This document shows positions 34,725-43,335 of a stretch of DNA of 64,000 bases, one piece after another. The notes beneath the pieces are model-generated. The model was given only the letters and a program-made list of their open reading frames with translations. It had not been told where the DNA came from and searched no databases. The position numbers were made by a program, and so were the translations under genes. Positions within the stretch are counted from its first letter, which is position 1; each line of letters opens with the position of its first letter. The stretch comes from CAYMEV01 sp964389675 [NCBI: uncultured Candidatus Sumerlaeota bacterium] (GTDB taxonomy: Bacteria > CAYMEV01). The stretch spans positions 45,092 through 109,091 of the forward strand of contig CAYMEV010000006.1 of assembly GCA_964389675.1 (NCBI GenBank). Reading direction: 5' to 3'.

Positions 34725-35043
34725 AGACCTTAATATAATGAAAGTCTCAGGCAGAATGCACAGCGTTAATGTGCAGGATTTCAGCAGAATAATAATCAGC
34801 ATGATAGAAAAAGAACCCATGAATATTCTGCTGGATTTCTCAGATCTTGATTATATAACCAGTGCAGGGCTTGCTGCTTTGCTTACTGCCCAGAAAGCAC
34901 TCAGAAAGAAAAATTATCATATTTCACTCTGCTCACTGAATATGATAGTAACAAATGTATTTAATATGTCAGGATTTACACCGCTTTTTACTATTTTTCC
35001 AAGCAGGGAAGAAGCGGTTAATGTGCTTTTAGCCTCCCGGTAG
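34699..35043 (+). CDS. STAS-domain anti-sigma factor antagonist (SpoIIAA/RsbV-like)
   Basis: 114 residues, a complete single STAS domain. The phosphoacceptor loop is LDYITSAGLAALL, with Ser55 aligning with the phosphorylated serine of RsbV. ATGGAGTG precedes the start, inside the upstream gene. It is the expected substrate of the PP2C phosphatase and, by inference, of the Ser/Thr kinase two genes upstream. No anti-sigma kinase (HATPase) or sigma factor is encoded nearby. Confidence 0.92.
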   Translation: MEISIKKDKDLNIMKVSGRMHSVNVQDFSRIIISMIEKEPMNILLDFSDLDYITSAGLAALLTAQKALRKKNYHISLCSLNMIVTNVFNMSGFTPLFTIFPSREEAVNVLLASR

Positions 35044-35102
35044 GCAGTATTGAAACTTTTTATTCAGTTTATGATGCAATGACCAGCATAAGCGACCTGA
35101 TG

Positions 35103-36926
35103 CTACCATCCCATTCCTATTGCAACAGGAAGTGAAGCTGCATATTCAGAATAACCGATATCATTATAGGCCCTTACCCTGAAATAGTATATATTATTTG
35201 AAGTAATTCCCGAATAGCTGAAGGATGTTATATTTGACCCGGTTGAGCCTATATTATGATAATCATCATCACCTTTTATTCTCATTTCTATTTCAAAACC
35301 GGACTCATTTGTTGAATTATCGTTCCAGGCTATTCTTACACTATTCGGGCCGGTAACTGTCACACCAACATCAGAGGGGGCATCAGGCGGCCTTCCTGAT
35401 GTATTTCTGTATTCTGCAACTACATGTTTTACCTCCCGCAATGTCCGTGCATTATCTCCATCCTGGGGGTGTCCTGTTGCAGCCCCGTAGTGAAGGATCT
35501 CTGGATTGCTGAAATAGGCGACATTAACATGGTCCACACCATCTGCAAAATACTCTCCGCTTGAATAAGTCATTACTGAGCAATATTTTCCATTATTATC
35601 TCCTGTCCACCTCCACCCAGCAGAATAGCTGAACAGGCCGGGCCCCGGGCTTTCAAGCTGATCCTTAGGATGGTGAGCCCCCATGTTATGGCCTGTTTCA
35701 TGGATGTGTGTATAAGAGAAACCTGCCTGCTGTACCCTGGTTAATGAAAATCCGTATTGTGGCCTGCCTGATGCTGTATTTAGAAGGAATCCAAGTCCTC
35801 CTGTATCATCAACATATGCAAATAATGAGCAGAGGTCTGCTCCGGAGGTGTCCCTCCATTCATGAATTTCATCCATATAACCGGGTATGAGATACCCGTC
35901 ATAATATTCACCAAATGGATTAAACACTGCAGATGCAGTGAAACGGTAAAGATCGGCCGCGGAGCTACCGCTTTCTGTATAATCAACCCGGCTGGACCAG
36001 ACCAGGTTTGCCCTGGCTTTTATCATACTGTTCTCAAGGGTTAACTGTGCCTTTTCAATTGCCTGTGAGATTATATTGTCAATACCACCGTTATTGGATG
36101 CCCAGCTTGCCGCAGCAGGGGTATAGACAACCATCATGTCAATGCTTGCATAATCCTCTGGCCCAAGCCCTGCACTCTCAACAAGCCTTTTTATGCTTTC
36201 CTGCTGACTGGTCTCAAAATCTGTTTCAGAAGGGGGCAGCAGGGGGTTGCTTTCTTGAAGATATGCACTGCATTCAGCATCAACCTCCATTAGAATATGA
36301 ATATTTTCGCCGGGAATATTTGTTATTATATAGTATTCATTTCTCTCAGGCATATTTATGGAAGAAAGGCTCATCCCATCGGTTGTTGATATAATACAGT
36401 ACCCGTATCTGAGATTTTCTATCCTTGCTCTTATTGCAAGTGTTCCGTTAATATTGGTGTTTATCCTGTCAATACGGGCATAGTATCTGCTGTCATCAAA
36501 AAGATTAAGCAGTATCCTGTCACCATGGCTTATACCTTTGCCTGTCGTGACTTCATTTGCAATATCCACATATTTGTATCTCTGAATATTATTGCCAGAG
36601 CTATATGGAAGTGTTTTTTCTGTCAGGGATGAAAAATCACTGTCATAGGTTTTGCCTGAATTTACAATCAGCTGAAAGCAATTATCATTACCCCGTTTTC
36701 CAAAATTGCTCGCAAGTATTGAGAGGTCTTCTCCATCGACAGTACTGCTGGCTGTAAGGTCAGCATATATATTAAAATGCCTGTCTCCGGACCTTGAGCC
36801 AAAAGCCCTTGCAAGCAGAATAAGGTCATAGCCATCAACTATCCCGTCATGGTTAATATCACCATTTAAGGCATATAGGCTGAGTTGCATAAAAAAGGCA
36901 ATAATCAGGCAGAAATACCTTCTCAT
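35103..36926 (-). CDS. Secreted zinc metalloprotease (M12-like) with N-terminal dockerin and C-terminal FN3
   Basis: 607 residues. Signal peptide 1-20, then at once a type I dockerin (about 21-78) with calcium loops DINHDGIVDGYDL and DLTASSTVDGEDL; the second has lost two loop ligands (Asn3 and Asp5 positions). A prodomain-like region precedes a reprolysin-type domain with HETGHNMGAHH (HExxHxxGxxH) around residue 410 and a downstream Met in VMTYSS that fits the Met-turn. An FN3 domain (about 510-600) ends the protein, whose last residues are GMGW. Expected role: extracellular calcium- and zinc-dependent proteolysis, docked to a cohesin not seen in this window. Confidence 0.87.
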   Translation of the reverse strand: MRRYFCLIIAFFMQLSLYALNGDINHDGIVDGYDLILLARAFGSRSGDRHFNIYADLTASSTVDGEDLSILASNFGKRGNDNCFQLIVNSGKTYDSDFSSLTEKTLPYSSGNNIQRYKYVDIANEVTTGKGISHGDRILLNLFDDSRYYARIDRINTNINGTLAIRARIENLRYGYCIISTTDGMSLSSINMPERNEYYIITNIPGENIHILMEVDAECSAYLQESNPLLPPSETDFETSQQESIKRLVESAGLGPEDYASIDMMVVYTPAAASWASNNGGIDNIISQAIEKAQLTLENSMIKARANLVWSSRVDYTESGSSAADLYRFTASAVFNPFGEYYDGYLIPGYMDEIHEWRDTSGADLCSLFAYVDDTGGLGFLLNTASGRPQYGFSLTRVQQAGFSYTHIHETGHNMGAHHPKDQLESPGPGLFSYSAGWRWTGDNNGKYCSVMTYSSGEYFADGVDHVNVAYFSNPEILHYGAATGHPQDGDNARTLREVKHVVAEYRNTSGRPPDAPSDVGVTVTGPNSVRIAWNDNSTNESGFEIEMRIKGDDDYHNIGSTGSNITSFSYSGITSNNIYYFRVRAYNDIGYSEYAASLPVAIGMGW

Positions 36927-36971
36927 ATAAAAGTACCTGTTCTTATCAGGGAATAAAACACTGGACTATTC

Positions 36972-37610
36972 TTAAAACCTGTACTGAACCACAATATTGG
37001 CAGAAAAACCACCAATATCTGTTTCACCATAGTAATATGATGTAGAACCGGCCTCATCGCCAATCATATCCGGGACAGATGAGTAATTAAGGTCCAGGCC
37101 GAGAGAAAAAGGATTATTCTGGAAAAGCTGAACCCCTGCCATGATCATAATACCAACACCTGTTTTGTCATATGTATTATGATATTCCCCTACGTTACTC
37201 TCGGTTGAAAGCGACCAGCTTCCTATTGCAGCCCCGACATAAGGTGCATACTCATCATCCAGGACAAATATCCATCTTGCCCCGGCAGTAAATGAAAGTA
37301 TCTCAAGGTCTTCAGGGTTGGATGTTTCGGTGATCTGGCCATTATCATCTATCAAAACCCTGTGCCCTGACTTTGTAAACCTGGTAATCCTCAGGTCAAG
37401 GTCGAGCCATTCAAGGATACGATAGTCGAATATAATACCGTACTGGACTCCTGCTGAGCTATAGACAGCTTTATATGAATCGCCTGCATTTATAGGTTCA
37501 TGCAAGCCGAATAACAGGCCAGCGCCGAATAAATTCTCTTCTGCTGCAGCATAAGCTGAAAAAAATAGTACAAAAACTGCAAATACAAATAAAATAAATA
37601 TCTTTTTCAT
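36972..37610 (-). CDS. Outer-membrane beta-barrel protein (OmpW/OmpA-barrel-like)
   Basis: I choose ATG 37610 (212 residues) because AAAGGA lies 7 bases before it; an ATG at 37625 would add five residues. Signal peptide 1-21 (SAYAAAEE). The rest alternates polar and hydrophobic residues with aromatic girdles (YGIIFDYRILEWLDLDLRI, APYVGAAIGSW, FSANIVVQYRF) and ends in a C-terminal Phe, the usual mark of BAM-inserted barrels. No substrate motif. It lies between two dockerin-bearing protease genes, 17 bases after the subtilase stop, so it is in the same operon. Confidence 0.75.
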   Translation of the reverse strand: MKKIFILFVFAVFVLFFSAYAAAEENLFGAGLLFGLHEPINAGDSYKAVYSSAGVQYGIIFDYRILEWLDLDLRITRFTKSGHRVLIDDNGQITETSNPEDLEILSFTAGARWIFVLDDEYAPYVGAAIGSWSLSTESNVGEYHNTYDKTGVGIMIMAGVQLFQNNPFSLGLDLNYSSVPDMIGDEAGSTSYYYGETDIGGFSANIVVQYRF

Positions 37611-37626
37611 ATATAATCCTTTCATA

Positions 37627-39090
37627 TTAATTTGCCCATCCCATCCCGCCTGTCGCGCGGTTCATGGCAGCAAAGGCATCTATCAGCCCATATCCGTATT
37701 CTGTATCATAGCCTGTATTACCAAGATCCAAAGCAGTTTGGGTAAGCAGGTCATATATGCTTACCGGTTCTCTGACACCTACTGACATTATCATCGCCAC
37801 AAGCCCGCTTACATGAGGAGCAGCCATGGATGTCCCCTGGTAGAAATAAAAGCCAAAATCAGAATATGAGCCGGCCAGTGTCTCCTGAAGTATGCCATCG
37901 CCATAGCCGTCACCATTCTGGTCTATAGTCAGATCGCCTCCAGGTGCCATAAGGTCTATTCCTTCCCCATAGTTGGAATAATATGATCTGCTATTGTCAA
38001 AACGGACAGCACCCACAGCAATTACATTATCATATCCGGCAGGATAAAGAATCCCAGGTGTATAATCGGGTTCATCCGCCTCATTACCTGTTGCAGCAAC
38101 AAGCACAACACCGGAAGAATAAGCGCTCTGGACTGCATTATTTAATGTGGAGCTGAAGCCTCCTCCACCAAGGCTCATATTAATCACCTTTGCACCATGC
38201 TGTTTTGCATAATCTATAGCCCTGGCAATATTTACTGTAGTGCCGCTGCCTGTCTCATCAAGCACCTTCAGAGGCATAATTCTGCAGTTAAATGCTATAC
38301 CCGCTGTACCATATGTATTATTGGTTGTCTGAGCAATAGTCCCGGTAACGTGAGTGCCATGCCCTGTCTGATCATTTGCATGGGTTGTTTCTTCCACAAA
38401 ATTGTATGGTGAGACAAATACAGTCCCTTCCAGGTCCGGGGCTGCACGGTATGGCCCATAATCCTCATATGCTGCACCAGAATCGACAACTCCTATTATT
38501 ATGCTTGATGAGCCCCCTTTTGATATATCCCAGGCCTCTTCTAAATTAATGGAGTCAAAATGCCACTGATATAAATAAAGCACATCATTTGGCCTCCATA
38601 AAGCCTTGTAAATATAATTCAGCTCAGCATATTCCACTTCACTGAATGCTGAAAGAAAACCTATCATATCATCTTCGCTCATTTCAGCAGGGACGCTGAC
38701 AATGGAAACTCCAATATCTCTGTATTCCTTTAATATTTGTGATGAAAAACCATTAAGAAGCTCTAATTTCCTTGTACTTTCAATATTAGCGCAGAAGCGT
38801 ACAACAACCTGGCCGGGAACAAACGGGAAATCTGTCCTGGATGCAGCACCTGCTGAATGCCTGCCAAAATTTGAAGCAAGAATGGACAGGTCTTCACCAT
38901 CCACCTTGCCACTGCTTGCAAGGTCAGCAATCATATTATAGCCTTTCTGGCCAGACATTAAGCCAAATGAGCGGGCAAGAATAATCAGGTCATAGCCGTC
39001 AACAATACCGTCCTGATTAATATCACCCCTGAGTGCCAGTACACATTGAGCAAACAAAAGTATCAGCAAAAGCGATAGAATTTTTTTCAT
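37627..39090 (-). CDS. Secreted subtilisin-like protease (S8) with N-terminal dockerin
   Basis: 487 residues. Signal peptide 1-20; type I dockerin about 21-77 (DINQDGIVDGYDL; ADLASSGKVDGEDL); an inhibitor-I9-like propeptide about 88-165; then the S8 domain with Asp203 (GVVDSGAAYED), His244 (GHGTHVTG) and the serine in FYQGTSMAAPHVSG. It ends GMGWAN. The dockerin sits on the N side of the propeptide, so it would be lost on normal maturation unless cleavage is blocked or the propeptide stays bound. GGAGGT precedes the ATG. First gene of the protease/barrel/metalloprotease cluster. Confidence 0.9.
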   Translation of the reverse strand: MKKILSLLLILLFAQCVLALRGDINQDGIVDGYDLIILARSFGLMSGQKGYNMIADLASSGKVDGEDLSILASNFGRHSAGAASRTDFPFVPGQVVVRFCANIESTRKLELLNGFSSQILKEYRDIGVSIVSVPAEMSEDDMIGFLSAFSEVEYAELNYIYKALWRPNDVLYLYQWHFDSINLEEAWDISKGGSSSIIIGVVDSGAAYEDYGPYRAAPDLEGTVFVSPYNFVEETTHANDQTGHGTHVTGTIAQTTNNTYGTAGIAFNCRIMPLKVLDETGSGTTVNIARAIDYAKQHGAKVINMSLGGGGFSSTLNNAVQSAYSSGVVLVAATGNEADEPDYTPGILYPAGYDNVIAVGAVRFDNSRSYYSNYGEGIDLMAPGGDLTIDQNGDGYGDGILQETLAGSYSDFGFYFYQGTSMAAPHVSGLVAMIMSVGVREPVSIYDLLTQTALDLGNTGYDTEYGYGLIDAFAAMNRATGGMGWAN

Positions 39091-39184
39091 TTCCGACCTC
39101 CATAATATGAAGAATAATTAATAATTATATATTCTTTTTAAAAAAACAATAAACTTTTTAATAGCTTCCTGATAAAATTATATT

Positions 39185-39213
39185 TTCATCTTTTCTTTAT
39201 TTTGTGATATAAT
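39185..39213 (+). promoter_or_regulatory. Extended -10 promoter of the SGNH-like gene
   Basis: TGATATAAT (39205-39213) is a perfect extended -10, with a poor -35 (TTCATC, 39185-39190) 17 bases upstream; the start codon is 28 bases further on. Confidence 0.45.
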
Positions 39214-39240
39214 CAGCAATACTGATTCAGGTTAAATACT

Positions 39241-40527
39241 ATGAGTAATTTTTCTCGCAAAAAAAGATTTCTTTTTTATCTAATAGCTCTATTTTTTATC
39301 ATTCTAATACTGGAGGCTTTCTCATTCTTTCTTTACTATGCCGTCACCAGAAGAGCCTTTTCCTTTTCAAAAGTGAACGCTGAAAAATTAAGCCTTATAA
39401 ATGAGGAGGAAAATCCTTTAATAATGCAAAGAACAAAAAGCATTGAAATAATCCATCCATACACCGGCTATATCTATAATCCTGACTCAAATTCAGATGA
39501 TATGACTAAATATCACGGGTTTCCAATTTCAGATTATGGATTCCTGGATGATAAATCCCCAATATTAAAAAAAAACAGGGACAGGATAATTATAGGAATC
39601 ACAGGTGGATCAGTTGCCTACTGGTTTTCTGTTTTAGGCCAGGATTCTTTGAGAAACAGCCTGATGGAGCACCCATTATTTTCTAATAAGGATATAGTTT
39701 TTATCAGGCTTGCTCTCGGAGGGTATAAACAACCCCAGCAGGTGCTTCTGCTAAGCTACCTCCTTACTCTTGGAGCTGAATTTGATATTATAATAAATAT
39801 TGACGGTTTTAACGAAGTAGCCCTTCCGCCTTCAGAAAATCTGCCCAAGAATGTAAATCCTTTTTACCCGAGGAACTGGTATATGCGTGTCAGCGATGTG
39901 CTGGAAGGTGAAATGAGATACACTGTTGAAAGAATACATTCCCTCAGAAAAAGAAGAAGGCTGATAGCCGGAATTTTCAACTCATTCCCGCTAAGATACA
40001 GCATATCATTGAACCTGGTATGGAGCTATATTAACAGGATGAGCACCAGGGAGATCTATGAAAATCAACTGATTTTATCAGAATATACAGCGGAAGAAAG
40101 CACATATATGATAACAGGACCGTCTTTCCAATACACTGATAATAATGACCTATATTCCAGGCTTGCTGAAATATGGTATAATGCCTCAATACAGCTTTAC
40201 AGAATCTGCAGTAGCAATAACATAGCATATTTCCACTTTCTCCAGCCAAATCAGTATACAGAAGACAAAACACTCTCCCCTGAAGAGCAAAAGAGCGCTT
40301 ATGACGAAAACCATCCATACAGAACAGGTGTAATTCAGGGATACCCGTTTTTAAGGGATAATGGTAAAAAGCTTCGGGATAATAATATATGCTTTCATGA
40401 CCTCACTGAGATCTTCAGTGATATAGAAGATACTATCTATATTGATGCCTGCTGTCACTATAATGAGATTGGAAACCGGATCATTGCGGAAGAAATAGCA
40501 TCAGCAGTAAAAAATTACGGCAATTGA
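39241..40527 (+). CDS. Membrane-anchored SGNH/GDSL-like hydrolase
   Basis: 428 residues. One N-terminal helix (about 10-33) anchors it, leaving the rest in the periplasm. Candidate SGNH elements: GITGGSVAY (block I-like serine near 122), INIDGFNEVA (block III Asn/Gly region) and a C-terminal DACCHYNEIGNRIIAEEI, the Asp/His block V of the family with one extra residue between Asp and His. Comparable proteins act as esterases or deacetylases on surface glycans, but the substrate here is unknown. A terminator-like hairpin follows. Confidence 0.65.
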   Translation: MSNFSRKKRFLFYLIALFFIILILEAFSFFLYYAVTRRAFSFSKVNAEKLSLINEEENPLIMQRTKSIEIIHPYTGYIYNPDSNSDDMTKYHGFPISDYGFLDDKSPILKKNRDRIIIGITGGSVAYWFSVLGQDSLRNSLMEHPLFSNKDIVFIRLALGGYKQPQQVLLLSYLLTLGAEFDIIINIDGFNEVALPPSENLPKNVNPFYPRNWYMRVSDVLEGEMRYTVERIHSLRKRRRLIAGIFNSFPLRYSISLNLVWSYINRMSTREIYENQLILSEYTAEESTYMITGPSFQYTDNNDLYSRLAEIWYNASIQLYRICSSNNIAYFHFLQPNQYTEDKTLSPEEQKSAYDENHPYRTGVIQGYPFLRDNGKKLRDNNICFHDLTEIFSDIEDTIYIDACCHYNEIGNRIIAEEIASAVKNYGN

Positions 40528-40539
40528 CCGTTATTCATG

Positions 40540-40567
40540 CCTTGGCTTTTTTTCAGAAAAAGCAAGG
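40540..40567. terminator. Stem-loop between convergent genes
   Basis: ccttggcttttt and aaaaagcaagg pair with one bulged base around ttcag. It lies between the stop codons of the SGNH-like gene and the YcxB-like gene, so it can terminate from both sides. Confidence 0.55.
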
Positions 40568-40571
40568 GACA

Positions 40572-41165
40572 TTATTCATCAGTTGCATTTATATCAGCAG
40601 GAGCAGCATTAGGCAGTCCAAAATCTTTCATAAAATCTTCGATAATTACAGGATTTGTAATTTCTGGGTTGAAAGCAAAACTCAGCCTCTTTTTAATGAA
40701 TAAAGCTCTTCTTATATTAAAGCTCAGAATGCTATACTCCCTGTCAGATTCTATAAAATATGACAATATATCCTTTCTTCTTGAAAGGAGGCGGCTCTGG
40801 AGTTTATATGATTTAAATAGGCCCCTTTTCCTCATCTTGATTTTATAAGGCAAAGGCCTAATAAGCTGAGGGAACCACTTAAATACTATCAGCGGCATTA
40901 ATGAGGCAATAAAAAATATAAATGCAGAATACAAGATCACATTGATTAAATCCAAAGCTACATTGAAGCACTGATTTGTAATCAAATAAGCAGACAGAAT
41001 GATGATGGGCAATATTAAAAGCAACCTGAAGAATATACGGGTAAAAAAGAGCTTTTGCTCCTTGAGAGCCTGGAAATGCCTTTTCTGTATCCATTCAAAA
41101 GGAACATCAAACTCTATAAGGACCGGTCCGTAAAACATCTCATGAAACGATTGCGATAATATCAT
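40572..41165 (-). CDS. Small membrane protein, YcxB-like
   Basis: 197 residues with two adjacent transmembrane helices (about 43-64 and 72-97) between a short N-terminal cytosolic strand region and a basic C-terminal domain containing LSRRKDILSYFIESDREYSILSFN, a strand pattern reminiscent of YcxB-like proteins. That family match is tentative and function is unknown. It follows the RDD gene on the same strand, 28 bases on, with a weak ribosome site. Confidence 0.5.
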   Translation of the reverse strand: MILSQSFHEMFYGPVLIEFDVPFEWIQKRHFQALKEQKLFFTRIFFRLLLILPIIILSAYLITNQCFNVALDLINVILYSAFIFFIASLMPLIVFKWFPQLIRPLPYKIKMRKRGLFKSYKLQSRLLSRRKDILSYFIESDREYSILSFNIRRALFIKKRLSFAFNPEITNPVIIEDFMKDFGLPNAAPADINATDE

Positions 41166-41193
41166 TTTTTTTTGTTAAAGCCGCTTGCCTTTC

Positions 41194-41652
41194 TTAATCC
41201 TGTTCAGTTCCATTTGATTCTAAATGCCTATCCCTGCATCTGGCTATTACTACACAGCCTGCTATGATATCGTGCAGGGCCTGCTTCTTTTTTGTAAATA
41301 ATGCCATGATGTACCCTAACATTAAAATAAAGCCTGATATATATTTTGAAAAGAACCTGAGTGTGCTTTTAAGGAAATCAATTCTATTACCTTCCAGATC
41401 AGTAACCTTTATGCCTAGTATCATTTTCCCGACCGTTGCCTGATATTTAGAGGACTCCATCAGTGCGAAATATAACCAGGCTATAACTGTAGCAAAAACA
41501 CCAAGTTCTCTTGTAAGGTAACCTGCAAAAAAATTCCCGTGCATTGCTTCTATAAATTTTGTAAAAAACCCTGTGACTGCAAATACAAACAGAAATACTA
41601 AAGCATCAATGATGCAAGCTATAAATCTGGTAAAAAACCCCGCATAATGCAT
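41194..41652 (-). CDS. RDD family membrane protein
   Basis: 152 residues with about three to four hydrophobic segments. The RDD pattern is visible: Arg and Asp in GFFTRFIACIIDALVF at the start, and KYQATVGKMILGIKVTDLEGNRIDFLKSTLRFFSKYIS in the second half, the typical GK.ILGI.V segment. Function of RDD proteins is mostly unknown; a few act in ion exchange. AAAGGAG precedes the ATG. It is probably cotranscribed with the flavoprotein gene upstream. Confidence 0.88.
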   Translation of the reverse strand: MHYAGFFTRFIACIIDALVFLFVFAVTGFFTKFIEAMHGNFFAGYLTRELGVFATVIAWLYFALMESSKYQATVGKMILGIKVTDLEGNRIDFLKSTLRFFSKYISGFILMLGYIMALFTKKKQALHDIIAGCVVIARCRDRHLESNGTEQD

Positions 41653-41678
41653 AATGATTCTCCTTTTAGAATTAAAGT

Positions 41679-42251
41679 CTAACCAAGCTTCTTCATCAGC
41701 CAGGCCATATTCCTGCCCAGGTTCTTCATGGTCATCATTCCTTCCTCATCATTCAGGACATCCCCCGGTGCCTGTCCCCACGATATATTCCAATAGCTTG
41801 AACCTACAATTATCATCTGGTTTATAAGAAAAAAATGGTTCAATGCATTAAATGCATCAATGCCTCCCCCCCTGCGGACAGCTACAACGGCTGCAGCAGG
41901 TTTTCTCTTATACAGATAGCCATTGCCCATGCCGACAAGCCCTGCCCTGTCTATAAAGGCTTTCATCTGAGAGCTGATATTTGCAAAATAGGTTGGACTG
42001 CCTAGAATAATCCCGTCTGCCCTGACCATTTTATCAATTATCTCATTTATTACATCCTCTTTAATAATGCAGGCTTTGTCCATATTATCCCTGCATCCCC
42101 TGCAAGCCCTGCAGCTGTATATATTTTCCCCGGCAAGCTGTACCAGCTCTGTTTCTATTTTTTCCTTATTAAGCTCTGAGAATACAGCATTTATCAGGCA
42201 TGCTGTATTACCATCCCTTCTTGAACTTCCATTAATTCCTAATACCTTCAT
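41679..42251 (-). CDS. Iron-sulfur flavoprotein (NADPH-dependent FMN reductase family)
   Basis: 190 residues of the flavodoxin-like fold. FMN-binding GSSRRDGNTA (residues 8-17) and SPTYFANISSQMKAFIDR. A compact cysteine motif at Cys47, Cys50, Cys53 and Cys61 matches the 4Fe-4S site of Isf-type proteins. Family knowledge: electron transfer in anaerobes and detoxification of oxygen species or quinones. AGGGGTG precedes the ATG at 42251. Confidence 0.9.
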   Translation of the reverse strand: MKVLGINGSSRRDGNTACLINAVFSELNKEKIETELVQLAGENIYSCRACRGCRDNMDKACIIKEDVINEIIDKMVRADGIILGSPTYFANISSQMKAFIDRAGLVGMGNGYLYKRKPAAAVVAVRRGGGIDAFNALNHFFLINQMIIVGSSYWNISWGQAPGDVLNDEEGMMTMKNLGRNMAWLMKKLG

Positions 42252-42646
42252 TGTGCAATCACCCCTTTTTTTAATAATGCCCTTTGAGGATTAACTGCCT
42301 TGTAGATTCATCAAGTTTTTCAGCTGGATATCCAAGCACTGTCCTCAGCATTTTTTAATAATATTTTTTTATAAATGAAAATTCCGATTTTTTGTCAGCT
42401 TTCTCTAACTCTCTCAGAACCTATTCTGCCGCATCCTTTTTCTTGCACCTATTTCCATTTATTGAAACCTGTATCTTATCATCATCCTGATAATGAAAGA
42501 TTTCAGAAATTATCCTGAACAGTCTGATTTAATATTATTCTGCAATCTTTGTATCAAAATATGCTAAACAAATCCATGTATTATGATATTATAAAAGAAT
42601 AAAAATAAAAAGAACAATATGCTGACTGTCTGCAAAGGATTATAAA
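42252..42646. other. AT-rich divergent intergenic region
   Basis: It separates the flavoprotein gene (-) from the ABC operon (+) and must hold both promoters. TATGAT at 42582-42587 is a plausible -10 for the ABC operon but lacks a good -35. A minus-strand 26-codon frame ending in TAA near 42274 (MLRTVLGYPAEKL...) has ordinary codons but no ribosome site. No RNA gene seen. Confidence 0.35.
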
Positions 42647-43333
42647 ATGTCAATAGAACTTAAAGATGTAAAGAGGTATTATAATACTCTTAAGGTAACA
42701 GTAAAGGCCCTGAGGGGAATTAACCTTCAAATAGGCGATGGAGAATTCATCTCCGTAGCAGGCCCTTCAGGCTCAGGCAAATCAACCCTCCTTAACCTGA
42801 TAGGCTGTATTGATGAACCGACTGAGGGAAGCATCTTTTATAATAATACGGATATTACCAGCCTAAAGGGGAAAAAACTGGCAAATTTCAGGAACCGCAA
42901 TATAGGTTTTGTATTTCAGAGTTTTAATCTTATTCCTGTCCTGAGCGCATTCGAGAATATTGAATTTCCCCTGATTCTGCAGGGCATAAAATCCAGTAAG
43001 GCTGAAAAAAGAGTAAATCAACTCATAGACAGGGTTGAGCTGTCTGATGCAGCTCACAGAAGGCCAGCTGAGCTGAGCGGTGGACAGCAGCAGAGAGTCG
43101 CCATAGCCAGGGCACTTGTCAAGAATCCTGCCATTGTTCTTGCTGATGAGCCAACGGCAAATATTGATTCTGAAACAGCATTAAAGCTGCTGAGCTTAAT
43201 GAAAGAACTGAACCAGGAGATACAGACCACTTTTATATTTTCTACACATGATCCTATTGTCATGCAATTTGCCCAAAGGCTTATAAAACTTAAGGATGGG
43301 CTTGTTATAGATGATATTAAGAGAGAGGCCTGA
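42647..43333 (+). CDS. ABC transporter ATP-binding protein, LolD/MacB type
   Basis: 228 residues. Walker A GPSGSGKST, Q-loop in FVFQSFNLIPVLSAFENI, signature LSGGQQQRVAIARALV, Walker B IVLADEPTAN, and the H-loop in FSTHDP. The NLIPVLSAFENIEFPL segment is typical of the LolD/MacB/FtsE group that works with FtsX-fold permeases. First gene of a five-gene operon; the first permease begins 3 bases after its stop. AAAGGA precedes the ATG. Confidence 0.95.
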   Translation: MSIELKDVKRYYNTLKVTVKALRGINLQIGDGEFISVAGPSGSGKSTLLNLIGCIDEPTEGSIFYNNTDITSLKGKKLANFRNRNIGFVFQSFNLIPVLSAFENIEFPLILQGIKSSKAEKRVNQLIDRVELSDAAHRRPAELSGGQQQRVAIARALVKNPAIVLADEPTANIDSETALKLLSLMKELNQEIQTTFIFSTHDPIVMQFAQRLIKLKDGLVIDDIKREA

Positions 43334-43335
43334 CC

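Noticed and set aside
31061-35043. A defence system built on the kinase/phosphatase pair
   Set aside because: STAS and SpoIIE domains point to partner switching; no nuclease, transmembrane effector or mobile-element context supports defence.
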